From Ohtaekwangia sp035628875 (lineage in GTDB: Bacteria > Bacteroidota > Bacteroidia > Cytophagales > Cyclobacteriaceae), in the NCBI GenBank assembly GCA_035628875.1, contig DASPIZ010000044.1, positions 1 to 64,000 on the forward strand: a stretch of DNA of 64,000 nucleotides, given 5' to 3'. How positions within the stretch are numbered: the first letter of the stretch is position 1; each line of letters begins with the position of its first letter. The translations under genes and the position numbers were made by a program. Shown piece after piece: positions 53,374-61,963 of the stretch. The notes under the pieces were generated by a model, which was not told the DNA's origin, made no database searches, and saw only the letters and a list, made by a program, of their open reading frames with translations.

Positions 53374-54493
53374 ATGGGACGATGACCGGATCTATCAGCG
53401 CGCCTGCTTAGGTCTCGCGCGTAACGGATTGGATGTTCACTTGGTTGCAACTGGCCAACGAACGGTTGAGGAAGCCATATCACCGTCAGTAACGGTACAT
53501 TTAATTAAACCTCGTAAAGGGATAAAACGGCGATATTTTTCATCCAAGGAAGCAATTACAATAAGTATAAAGGTAGAGGCTGATATTTATCACTTTCACG
53601 ATCCTGACCTTTTGCCACATATTAAACGACTAAAAAGCAAATTGCCCCAAGCTGTTGTGATTTACGATATCCATGAAAATTATGTTGCTCGTTTTTATCA
53701 ATGGAGGATCCCCGTTATAGTGAAGCCACTGTTTTCTGAATTATTTAGAAGGTTTGAATTACAGATCATTCGTCAAATAGATGGATTTAGTGCAGTTTCT
53801 GAAAGTCTGGCTTCGCTTTTCAAAAGTACAGAAAAACCTTATGTAATAGTTAGGAATAGTGTGGACATTTCTAGGTTAGCTGAAATCAATTTGGATACGC
53901 AAAAATTTGATCATCCAGTCATCTATACATCTGGAAGTAATTCGGACGATCGGAATATTTTTAATACAGTAAAAGCTCTTCCTTTAATATTAAAAACTCA
54001 CTCCAATGTGCAAATGATGTTTGTCGGTAAATATGTTGGGAATGCCAAAGAGCAACTTACCCGTCTTGCCCACGACTTGAATGTTAAAGATCGCCTTGTT
54101 TTGGGTGATATGTTGCCATGGGAAGATAATTTTATTCGAACGGCAAAAGCGTTTTGTGGATGTGTGTTCTATAAAAAAAATGCAAATAATGATGTAACTA
54201 TACCGAATCGGATTTATGAATACATGTACTGTGGGATTCCTGTCGTGGCAAGTGACTATCCTGAGTTGCGGAAAATTGTGGAAACGGCAAATTGTGGCAT
54301 TCTTGTGAATGCGGATGATCCGAATTCAATAGCAGCCGCGATAAACTTGCTACTAAGCGATATGCCAAACGCCGCTGAATTGGGAAAGAATGGAAGAAAA
54401 GCAATTCAAGAGATATATGGATATCACAATGATTTGGCTACGATGATTAAATTCTATTCAACTTTAAAATTTTCGCGCAGTGCAAAGGATTAA
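53342..54493 (+). CDS. Glycosyltransferase family 4 protein
   Basis: A 383-residue GT-B transferase. The N-terminal domain starts VCHITSMHEWDDDRIYQRAC and contains HFHDPDLLPH and YDIHENYVARF. The C-terminal domain has MFVGKYVGNAKEQL and PNRIYEYMYCGIPVVASDYP (E-x7-E-like motif with EYMYCGIP). The DIHENY element is common in GT4 enzymes of capsule loci. It overlaps wzy by 32 bases. Donor sugar not assigned. Confidence 0.87.
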   Translation: MRVCHITSMHEWDDDRIYQRACLGLARNGLDVHLVATGQRTVEEAISPSVTVHLIKPRKGIKRRYFSSKEAITISIKVEADIYHFHDPDLLPHIKRLKSKLPQAVVIYDIHENYVARFYQWRIPVIVKPLFSELFRRFELQIIRQIDGFSAVSESLASLFKSTEKPYVIVRNSVDISRLAEINLDTQKFDHPVIYTSGSNSDDRNIFNTVKALPLILKTHSNVQMMFVGKYVGNAKEQLTRLAHDLNVKDRLVLGDMLPWEDNFIRTAKAFCGCVFYKKNANNDVTIPNRIYEYMYCGIPVVASDYPELRKIVETANCGILVNADDPNSIAAAINLLLSDMPNAAELGKNGRKAIQEIYGYHNDLATMIKFYSTLKFSRSAKD

Positions 54494-55523
54494 ACAAATA
54501 ATTTTTTTCTTTATCGTATATCTTAAATTGTATCGAAAGGACAAAAAGCGAAATTTTAAATTGTCTATTAGAAAGCAACTTTATTGCTGGGCAAGAGGTT
54601 TTCTTCCCGAATCATTTGTCATTTATAACTTTTCTGAAAATAGCCACAGGGAGTATTTATCTGATTATCAAAGAACGGGTAAATCTTCATTAATTTATCA
54701 TAGTAACTCAGTAGTATTAGATAGCAAATTAATTTTTCATAAATATTTTAAGGATACAGGAAGGGTGATAGCCCCGATTTTTTATTGTAATAACTCAATC
54801 GTGACAGAATTTTCCACAGGCAGAATAGTGGAAAAGAAAGAAATTGTGGAATGCTTGAATGCCCAGTCTTTTGTCGCCAAACCTTCTGGCGGTGGCGGTG
54901 GATTTGGAATACTGTTTATTTCTTTTAAAAACGGATGGTATGTAAATGAAAAGGCGGTTACTCTTTCTGAATTGTTAGACATTTTATTCACATTGACAGA
55001 TACGTTGATCTTTCCGATTATCAACCAGACAGGGTTTGCTAAAAGTATAAATCCAAATTCATTAAACACAATCAGATTTGTAACAATGGTAGATCCGGCC
55101 ACAAATGAAGTGTTTTCGCCTGTCTGTGTTTTTAGATGCGGTTCTAAAAAATCGGGCGCTGTCGACAACTGGTCAAATGGAGGTTATTCGGCGCTGATTG
55201 ATTTTAAGTCAGGAAGGCTTGGTAAAGCGGTTTCATTTCCAAGCAATGGAGTTTTGGAATGGATTAGCTTCCATCCTGACACAAAAAAGTCTTTGGAGGG
55301 CTTTATTATTCCCAATTGGGATCTTATAAGAGATCAAGTTTTGGCACTAGCGAAGGAACATTTTTACCTTCCTTACATTGGTTGGGATATTGTTCCCATG
55401 GAAGATGGCTTTATAATTCTGGAAGGGAACAGTAATTCGGATGTAAATCTTCTTCAAGTTCATGGACCTTTGTTGCGTGACGAGCGCGTTAGAAAATTTT
55501 ATAAATTCTATAATGTTATATAA
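54480..55523 (+). CDS. Sugar-transfer-associated ATP-grasp protein
   Basis: A 347-residue ATP-grasp protein of the ATPgrasp_ST type found next to glycosyltransferases. Seen: VAKPSGGGGGFGILFI (ATP phosphate loop), SLNTIRFVTMVDP, GAVDNWSNGGYSALID, YIGWDIVPMEDGFIILEGNSN (metal-binding Glu and Asn near the C-terminus). These enzymes are expected to join a carboxylate to an amine or similar group through an acyl phosphate, though the product is not known for the family. It starts with a GTG at 54480, overlapping the upstream gene by 14 bases. Confidence 0.87.
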   Translation: MQRIKQIIFFFIVYLKLYRKDKKRNFKLSIRKQLYCWARGFLPESFVIYNFSENSHREYLSDYQRTGKSSLIYHSNSVVLDSKLIFHKYFKDTGRVIAPIFYCNNSIVTEFSTGRIVEKKEIVECLNAQSFVAKPSGGGGGFGILFISFKNGWYVNEKAVTLSELLDILFTLTDTLIFPIINQTGFAKSINPNSLNTIRFVTMVDPATNEVFSPVCVFRCGSKKSGAVDNWSNGGYSALIDFKSGRLGKAVSFPSNGVLEWISFHPDTKKSLEGFIIPNWDLIRDQVLALAKEHFYLPYIGWDIVPMEDGFIILEGNSNSDVNLLQVHGPLLRDERVRKFYKFYNVI

Positions 55524-57253
55524 TGGCAGGGTTTTTCGTTTCATTGTGTTTTAATGACATAAATGCCGGTAAAGCCGTATTTGAGGCAAAAAATCTCAGC
55601 GTCTCTTTTGAGAAAAAAATATCATCTTTTACCCTTATTAAATTTCGCAAATTATTGCTTACGTTAGATGAGTTTATTTATGAGTCTGGCGAACACGTAA
55701 TAGTAGCATCGGGCACTCTATCTTATAGATCTTTAGATGCCAAGTCGGGCTTTGAACGGCTTTGTAAAGATATACTTAACGGCGTATTAGAAAATGCTGA
55801 ACTGTTTGGCCATTATACCATCGTTCATATTTATGCAAGCACAGTTAAGCTATACTTTGATGAAGCAGGCTATGGGGCTCCCTATGTTATACAGAATAAG
55901 TTTATCTCCAGCAGTTTTCTGGCATGTTGTGAGCTATCTGAATCTCTTTCACTAAATCAATATTCAATCTTTAGAACAATTTATACTGGGTTGTATGATT
56001 CGGAGGATACTACTTTTCATGAAATCAGGAAGATCAATAAAAAGGAATGCTGGAATATCGAAAATATTAAGGTTGAGTTTATTCCTATAATTCAGAAAAT
56101 TGAAACACCTGAGCTTACTTCGCAACGTGAAGGTGTGACGTATCAATTGAACGAATTATCAAGCTATATGCGCCGATGGAAACCGCAGGTTGAAAAATAC
56201 TCGGGTGATATAGGACTTTCTTCCGGTTATGATAGTAGATTAATGGTTGCTCTACTTGTTGAACATAATCCGGGCGCTTTTCAAGTGCATAGCTATTGGA
56301 AAGAAGTGGAAGATTTTGACAACATTATCGCTAAGGAAATTGCAAAGACGATCGGATTAGTTTTAGTCGGGGTACCAGTTAAAAATCGAAACAATCTGGC
56401 TGGTAATGAATTTGAAGGAATACTAAAGAATGCATTTTTATATTATGATGGAATCTTTCCATCTAATCATGGGTGGGTGAGGGAGTACAGAACTTCTTTG
56501 CATCGTAGCAAGATTTTGGGAAGCGCAAGGTTTGGATTTTCAGGGATTTCAGGTGAGCAATATAGGAATGATTTTAATTTGCTTAATAAGAAGTATAAGA
56601 TTGAATATGTTATCGAAAATATCCTTTTAGAAGATTTCAACCACATAGTACTTCGCAACAGTACATTTAGCTATGCTGGTATGGAACATCTTAGAGACTG
56701 GGTAGGGAAAAGGCTAATTCCTAATGGGAATAGAACTATGCTTTCTAAAGAAGATATACTGAGAATGTATTGCGAAATGTGGGTTCCGGGTGGGCCGGGG
56801 TTGCGTAATCGAATGGAGAATACACTATCTTTTTTTGTAAGTCCTTTTACTGAACGAAAAATTCAACATTCCGCATATGCTTCTTTTAAATATTTGGGGG
56901 TCAACGGTCAGTTCCAAGCCTCGATGATTAATAGATTGAATCCTAATTTGGCTGCTATCTTATCCGATTATGGTTATCCGTTCACAAAAATTCCCTTGGC
57001 ATATATACTTAAAAGTTATTTAAGCGGCTTTGTTGGCCGGAAGACTATAGCAGCATTGAGAAAGGCAAAAAATTCAAAATATTTGGATACGTTTGGTAAG
57101 CATAGGGCAAATGTCGAGGCAAAGTTGTATAATTTAAATCAGTATGGATTGAGTTTTCCAATAAAATCTGATTTATTCAAGCAGGACACATACGATAGAC
57201 TGATTGCCTTATCAATGTTACTTAATGAGTATTCGAATAAAATTCGGTTATGA
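55523..57253 (+). CDS. Asparagine-synthetase-like protein lacking the glutaminase Cys
   Basis: A 576-residue two-domain protein related to AsnB. The N-terminal region keeps traces of the class II amidotransferase fold (ELFGHYTIVHIY, LYFDEAGYGAPYVI), but it starts Met-Ala-Gly-Phe, so the catalytic Cys2 is replaced by Ala. The synthetase half has the PP-loop LSSGYDSRL (residues 232-240), which should still form acyl-adenylates. Relatives without Cys2 include beta-lactam synthetase and lasso-peptide cyclases. It lies between two ATP-grasp genes with 1- and 4-base overlaps. It could attach an amine or amino acid to a uronic or nonulosonic acid in the polymer. Confidence 0.82.
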   Translation: MAGFFVSLCFNDINAGKAVFEAKNLSVSFEKKISSFTLIKFRKLLLTLDEFIYESGEHVIVASGTLSYRSLDAKSGFERLCKDILNGVLENAELFGHYTIVHIYASTVKLYFDEAGYGAPYVIQNKFISSSFLACCELSESLSLNQYSIFRTIYTGLYDSEDTTFHEIRKINKKECWNIENIKVEFIPIIQKIETPELTSQREGVTYQLNELSSYMRRWKPQVEKYSGDIGLSSGYDSRLMVALLVEHNPGAFQVHSYWKEVEDFDNIIAKEIAKTIGLVLVGVPVKNRNNLAGNEFEGILKNAFLYYDGIFPSNHGWVREYRTSLHRSKILGSARFGFSGISGEQYRNDFNLLNKKYKIEYVIENILLEDFNHIVLRNSTFSYAGMEHLRDWVGKRLIPNGNRTMLSKEDILRMYCEMWVPGGPGLRNRMENTLSFFVSPFTERKIQHSAYASFKYLGVNGQFQASMINRLNPNLAAILSDYGYPFTKIPLAYILKSYLSGFVGRKTIAALRKAKNSKYLDTFGKHRANVEAKLYNLNQYGLSFPIKSDLFKQDTYDRLIALSMLLNEYSNKIRL

Positions 57254-58317
57254 TAAATTCGCTTAAGAGATTAATTAAGGATACAATCGGGCATGATGTT
57301 TTTATGCAAAAAAAATGGCTTAAAAATAATAAGTTCCATAATAGTGAATATGAATTTGGTTATACGTTCCAAGTTCAGGGAAAATACGTTGGGATAGTCT
57401 TAGATCTAGCACAAGAACATCAATTTTACATCCAGGCTTGTATAGACCTGAAAATTAATTACAAAGTCATTGATATCCGGAGTGCAGACTGGATCCGTAA
57501 GGTGGAAGAAAGTGGTTGTAGCATTTTTTTGATTTGGCCTTCTATTTACAAACCTATTCAAAAACAATTCTGGGATGAACGATTATGGGCACTTGAACAA
57601 TTGATGGATAAAAAGGTATTTCCTTCTTATGATCTTTTGTGGCTTTATGAAAGTAAACGTAAGACCCGTGATTGGTTAACTATAAAAAAACTGTCTCATC
57701 CGGAAACGTTCGTTTTCTTTTCAAAAGAGGATGCCTTACAGTTCATTAAAACAAGCAAATTCCCTTTAGTATGTAAAACAGATCAGGGTGCTGCGGCATC
57801 AGGGGTCTATATCATTCGAAATGAAAGCCAGGCAACTCGCTTAGTTAATAAAGCTTTTACCAGGGGATTGACACTTAAAAACAGAAGTTCAAATGATCGT
57901 CATCAGGGGTATATCATTTTTCAGGAGTATTTGCCTGATTGTAAAGAATGGCGAATCATTCGCGTTGGGGACAGCTATTTCTGCAGGCTGAAATTAAAAA
58001 AGGGAGATTTCCACAGCGGCTCAGGCGATATTGTGTGGGCCAAACCACCTACACATTTACTTGATATGACACGGGAAATTAGCCAGGAATTCGCTGTACC
58101 AAATATTAATGTAGATTATTTTGAGACTGTTGATGGCAGGTTTTTAGTAAACGAGATCCATTCTCTTTGGGGAGGAAAAGTAATACACGATGCCGAATTG
58201 GAAGGTAGGTTCTTATGGAATGACGCAACCAGTACCTGGCATTTTGAACAAGGTGATTTTTTCCGGAACAGATGTGCTAATCTTAGAATCGAATGGATAA
58301 TGCAAAATTGGCTGTGA
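57250..58317 (+). CDS. ATP-grasp ligase-like protein (RimK-like)
   Basis: A 355-residue protein. The N-terminal domain has VGIVLDLAQEHQFYIQAC and FLIWPSIYKPIQ. The ATP-grasp core follows: FPLVCKTDQGAAASGVYIIR, YIIFQEYLPDCKEWRIIRVG, SGSGDIVWAKPP and NVDYFETVDGRFLVNEIHS, with the Asn-Glu pair that binds magnesium. It is clearly distinct from the ATP-grasp at 54480. An acyl-phosphate ligase activity is inferred from the fold; substrates are unknown. It is coupled to the AsnB-like gene by ATGA overlap. Confidence 0.83.
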   Translation: MINSLKRLIKDTIGHDVFMQKKWLKNNKFHNSEYEFGYTFQVQGKYVGIVLDLAQEHQFYIQACIDLKINYKVIDIRSADWIRKVEESGCSIFLIWPSIYKPIQKQFWDERLWALEQLMDKKVFPSYDLLWLYESKRKTRDWLTIKKLSHPETFVFFSKEDALQFIKTSKFPLVCKTDQGAAASGVYIIRNESQATRLVNKAFTRGLTLKNRSSNDRHQGYIIFQEYLPDCKEWRIIRVGDSYFCRLKLKKGDFHSGSGDIVWAKPPTHLLDMTREISQEFAVPNINVDYFETVDGRFLVNEIHSLWGGKVIHDAELEGRFLWNDATSTWHFEQGDFFRNRCANLRIEWIMQNWL

Positions 58318-59477
58318 AAATACTGTTCGTAGTAACCGGCTTTCCTGACAATAAAAATTTAGCAAGAAGCGTTTTTAACTACCGGGCAGCTCAATACCTT
58401 GGTACACATCATCAACTAGATGTTATTAGATTGAAACTCTGGCGGCCGTTCCAGCCGCTATGCAAGAAGGTCAAAGTTAATGATGTAGAGGTTAATGAAG
58501 TCGCCACCTTTGCTTACTCATTTTTTTCTTTTTCACCCTGGATAATTAATTTTCTTTTAAAGCTTTCTCTTCTTGGTTCAGCCAAAAGGTTACAAGGCGA
58601 TATAGTACATGCGGTAGGCGGCGGCTTAGCTGCGCAATTTTCTGCCCTTCTGAGTAAAAGAAGCCGTATACCGTATATTATCCAGTATATTGGGAGTGAT
58701 CTTAATTTTTATTTAAAAAGTTATGCATCTAATAAAACTATAAGAAAAATTATTAGAGGTGCCGGGTTTCATTGTTTCAACTCAAAGGCATTGCAAAAAT
58801 TGTTTGAAGAACTCTTTCCAAATTATACTAATTTTAAGCAAGTAATTTACAGAGGTGTGGACACGCGGGAATTTAATGGCCGGCATCGCGATATGTCCGA
58901 AATTAAATTCCTGTTTTTAGGTGGTTTCGTCACCGATGATAATGGAAATTTTCCGAATAATTTAAAAGGAGGAATAACATTGTTAAAGGCATGGAGGGAA
59001 CTAATGAACAAAAATGAGTATTCATGTTCGCTGACAATAGCCGGGCCTGGAACAATGAGCTTTCGATACGATGAATTTCTAGGCAATAAAGAAAAAATTA
59101 ACCTTAGGATATTAGGTACTTTGAATAGAAAAGAAGTGGCTGAAGAGATGAGTCGGTCACATTGTGTTGTCATACCGTCAATTTCTGAAGGTCTACCCAA
59201 TGTTGCATTTGAGGCTATGGCCTCGGGTAATGTAATTATCGGAAGTGATGTTGGCGGTATACCGGAAGTTATAGAACATAAAATAAATGGAATTCTGATC
59301 GTTCCGAATGATACACGATCTTTAGTTGAAGCGCTGAGTTTTGTATGCACCAATCATAGTTTCATCAGAGATGCGGGATTACGAAACACAAAGAAGGCAC
59401 AAGTCTTAAGTATAGATTCGTTTGTTTCTTCATATACTTCTGTTTACAATACGGTAATAACAACATACACAAGATGA
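58293..59477 (+). CDS. Glycosyltransferase family 4 protein
   Basis: A 394-residue GT-B transferase. The acceptor domain starts ILFVVTGFPDNKNLARSVFN; YIIQYIGSDLNFYLK and VIYRGVDTREF precede the donor domain with FLFLGGFVTDD, LTIAGPGTM and IPSISEGLPNVAFEAMASGN (SEGLPxxxxEAMAxG), then GSDVGGIPEVI. A GTG at 58314 would overlap the upstream TGA by 4 bases and start directly at the first strand, so it is a serious alternative to the ATG at 58293. Confidence 0.9.
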   Translation: MDNAKLAVKILFVVTGFPDNKNLARSVFNYRAAQYLGTHHQLDVIRLKLWRPFQPLCKKVKVNDVEVNEVATFAYSFFSFSPWIINFLLKLSLLGSAKRLQGDIVHAVGGGLAAQFSALLSKRSRIPYIIQYIGSDLNFYLKSYASNKTIRKIIRGAGFHCFNSKALQKLFEELFPNYTNFKQVIYRGVDTREFNGRHRDMSEIKFLFLGGFVTDDNGNFPNNLKGGITLLKAWRELMNKNEYSCSLTIAGPGTMSFRYDEFLGNKEKINLRILGTLNRKEVAEEMSRSHCVVIPSISEGLPNVAFEAMASGNVIIGSDVGGIPEVIEHKINGILIVPNDTRSLVEALSFVCTNHSFIRDAGLRNTKKAQVLSIDSFVSSYTSVYNTVITTYTR

Positions 59478-60565
59478 TTATAGATTTGATAGCGGGAGCA
59501 AGACCAAATTTCATGAAGATTGCACCGCTTCTTGAAGCGTTGAGGTTGAAGGCGAACGAAGGTGTGAGTATTAGCTTTCGCCTGATTCATACAGGTCAAC
59601 ACTATGACAGAAACATGAGTGAAAGCTTTTTTGAACAACTTGGCATCCCTACTCCTGACTTTAATTTAGGTGCCGGCGGTGGTACACAGGCAGAACAAAC
59701 TGCTAAGATCATGGTAGAATATGAAAAGGTTCTTCAAACCAAACGTATTGACCTTTGTCTTGTTGTTGGTGATGTTACGTCTACGATGGCATGTTCTATC
59801 GTGGCGAAGAAGTTGAATATTCAAGTCGCACATGTCGAGGCAGGTATTCGATCAGGCGACTTGACCATGCCTGAGGAAATCAATAGAATTGTTACGGATA
59901 GCATTACCGACTATTTCTTTGTCACCACAGAAATAGCGCAACGTAACCTGCTAAAACTTGGTGTTAATCCCGACCGAATTTATTTTGTAGGTAACACCAT
60001 GATCGATACTTTACTAAAGCAACGACCCTACTTTAAGAAACCGGCGGTTTGGCAGACCGCCAATTTGATTGATAAGGGGTATTTTGTCTTAACATTACAC
60101 AGACCAGCAAATGTTGATGATGAATTAAAGTTCACTTCACTGCTAAAAGAGATCATCGAGTCGGCAGGGAAATTACCCATAATTTTTCCGGTTCATCCGC
60201 GTACCAAAAGGATGTTGGATGGTTTATCAATGAGCTTTCCCAATTTTATTGTGATTGAACCTTTGGGGTACCTTGAATTTAACTATTTGGTTGAAAGGGC
60301 TCAAGCGGTAATTACTGATTCAGGCGGGATCACAGAAGAAACAACCGTCATGGGGGTTCCATGTTTAACTTTACGGGATACAACAGAAAGACCGGAAACA
60401 ATAACGGTGGGAACTAATGAATTAGTGGGGACAAAGATTGACCGGATCAAGCCGTATATTAAAAAAGTTATAGAGGGAAGGTGGAAGAAAGGTAGCATCC
60501 CTGATTTGTGGGATGGTCAGGCGGCTAAGCGAATCGTTGACATTTTAATCAAGGAATTAAATTGA
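59474..60565 (+). CDS. wecB: UDP-GlcNAc 2-epimerase (non-hydrolysing)
   Basis: Interconverts UDP-GlcNAc and UDP-ManNAc. The 363-residue GT-B-like protein has IAGARPNFMKIAPL (residues 6-19), HTGQHYDRNMSESFFEQLGI, HVEAGIRSGDLTMPEEINR, FVGNTMIDTL, LTLHRPANVD and TDSGGITEETTVMGVPCLTLR. All residues of the UDP-binding and catalytic region appear present. Together with the dehydrogenase at 31.7 kb it could supply UDP-ManNAcA. It overlaps both neighbours by 4 bases. Confidence 0.95.
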   Translation: MIIDLIAGARPNFMKIAPLLEALRLKANEGVSISFRLIHTGQHYDRNMSESFFEQLGIPTPDFNLGAGGGTQAEQTAKIMVEYEKVLQTKRIDLCLVVGDVTSTMACSIVAKKLNIQVAHVEAGIRSGDLTMPEEINRIVTDSITDYFFVTTEIAQRNLLKLGVNPDRIYFVGNTMIDTLLKQRPYFKKPAVWQTANLIDKGYFVLTLHRPANVDDELKFTSLLKEIIESAGKLPIIFPVHPRTKRMLDGLSMSFPNFIVIEPLGYLEFNYLVERAQAVITDSGGITEETTVMGVPCLTLRDTTERPETITVGTNELVGTKIDRIKPYIKKVIEGRWKKGSIPDLWDGQAAKRIVDILIKELN

Positions 60566-61368
60566 AAATAATCGTTTCCCATGATGTAGATCATTTGTTC
60601 TGGTCTGAACACTTGTTTAAAGACCTTTACATACCCAAACACATTTTAAGAAGTTTAAAGTGGTGGCTGACAGGGGGCGCTGGTTTCTCAGATTTTTACA
60701 AAAGTATATCCAAATTTGGCAACGATCGGCTTCATCGGTTACCTGAGTTGATTGCATTTAATAAGGATCACAAGGTGCCAGCAACGTTTTTCGTTGGTGT
60801 TAATCAGGGACTAGGACTATCTTACGCTACCGCTGCAGCACGTGAAATTTCGTTATGGCTTGCCCGGCAGGGCGAAACGGTCGGTGTTCATGGGATTGAT
60901 TTCGATACACAAGAAAAGGTAGATGCGGAATTTGGTACTTTTAAGGACTTTGACACTTCTCTGTCTTTTGGTGTTAGGATGCATTACCTTAGAAGTGACG
61001 AAAAAACCCTGACATTACTTTCAAAGGCAGGTTATACATATGATTCTACTGTTTACGGTTTAGAACCCCCGACATTAGTTGATAAAATGTGGGAGTTTCC
61101 CATATCGTTAATGGAATCATTCCTTTGGCGAGAAGCCGGGTTAGGAAAAGACAAGATGCTCAATGCTGCCAAAGAAAGACTTGATAAAGCGCAAGGGCTG
61201 GGATTACCTTATTTTGTGATTGATTTTCATGATGTGAATTTTGACGATGCGACTTCTTTTTTCAAAGCGTGGTATCAATCGTTTATAGCATATCTTGTTC
61301 AGCAGAAATTCGAATTTGTAAATTTTCACCAGGCCGTCAATGAACTCAATCAGCATAAGAGCATTTAG
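60562..61368 (+). CDS. Polysaccharide deacetylase-like protein (NodB fold)
   Basis: A 268-residue protein with features of carbohydrate esterase 4. The start VSHDVDH (Asp8 and Asp10 region) gives the catalytic and metal Asp, KVPATFFVGVNQG and VGVHGIDF supply the typical H-containing motif, and MHYLRSDEKTLTLL with AGYTYDSTVYG matches the later motifs. FVIDFHDVNFDD carries the C-terminal His. There is no signal peptide, so it probably acts on cytoplasmic lipid-linked sugar. The start is TTG at 60562, giving a TTGA overlap with the wecB stop. Confidence 0.85.
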   Translation: MKIIVSHDVDHLFWSEHLFKDLYIPKHILRSLKWWLTGGAGFSDFYKSISKFGNDRLHRLPELIAFNKDHKVPATFFVGVNQGLGLSYATAAAREISLWLARQGETVGVHGIDFDTQEKVDAEFGTFKDFDTSLSFGVRMHYLRSDEKTLTLLSKAGYTYDSTVYGLEPPTLVDKMWEFPISLMESFLWREAGLGKDKMLNAAKERLDKAQGLGLPYFVIDFHDVNFDDATSFFKAWYQSFIAYLVQQKFEFVNFHQAVNELNQHKSI

Positions 61369-61963
61369 GAAGGAAGATTTACCACACGTTGTTGAGTTCC
61401 ACAAGGCGGCTTTTAAGGATCATATCAATGCCCGTCTTGGCAATGCATATCTTACCAGGTTTTTATCCTGGTTTATCAATCAGGAGAAATGTATTGCTTT
61501 TGTGGCTGTCGATGAAAAAAATCAACCTATCGGTTATGTGGTTGGTGCCTATTGGGGATACCAACAGAGACTTAATAGGTTCCTTTTGGGCAGATCGGTA
61601 GTTGCTATGATTACTCACCCGGTTGTACTTTTTCATCCTAAAATTTGGAATGCCCTGATAGCACGGGTGAAAATTCTGCTTGGTTTATCAAAGCACGTTG
61701 AAGAAACACAAAAACAATTACAGGGAAATATTATTTCCCTTGTAGGAATTGGCGTTGATACAAAATTACATCGTGGTGGTGTTGGAACGATGTTGTTAAA
61801 GACTTTTGAAACCAAAGCAACTGAAATAAACTTTGATACACTGAGGCTGTCAGTCTATAGTTCAAATAAAACCGCCCGGTCTTTTTATGAAAAAAATGGC
61901 TGGTTTTTACTTCAGGATACAGCCGGATCACCTATTGTGGCTTATGCAAAAAAGTGTGGATAG
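61340..61963 (+). CDS. GNAT family N-acetyltransferase
   Basis: A 207-residue acetyltransferase. SIRAFRKEDLPHVVEFHKAA is the usual first helix, ISLVGIGVDTKLHRGGVGTM contains the acetyl-CoA loop (HRGGVG), and RLSVYSSNKTARSFYEKNGW is the motif B region. The middle carries an insertion of about 45 residues (LNRFLLGRSVVAMITHPVVL) that is hydrophobic and may contact the membrane. It follows a deacetylase with a 29-base overlap, so deacetylation and re-acylation of one sugar is a plausible pairing. Confidence 0.85.
   Translation: MNSISIRAFRKEDLPHVVEFHKAAFKDHINARLGNAYLTRFLSWFINQEKCIAFVAVDEKNQPIGYVVGAYWGYQQRLNRFLLGRSVVAMITHPVVLFHPKIWNALIARVKILLGLSKHVEETQKQLQGNIISLVGIGVDTKLHRGGVGTMLLKTFETKATEINFDTLRLSVYSSNKTARSFYEKNGWFLLQDTAGSPIVAYAKKCG

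Noticed and set aside
54480..58317. Possible sulfotransferase to use the PAPS made by the cys genes
   Set aside because: The unknown genes in this stretch carry ATP-grasp and PP-loop motifs. No PAPS-binding P-loop of the sulfotransferase type was found in them or in other locus genes.
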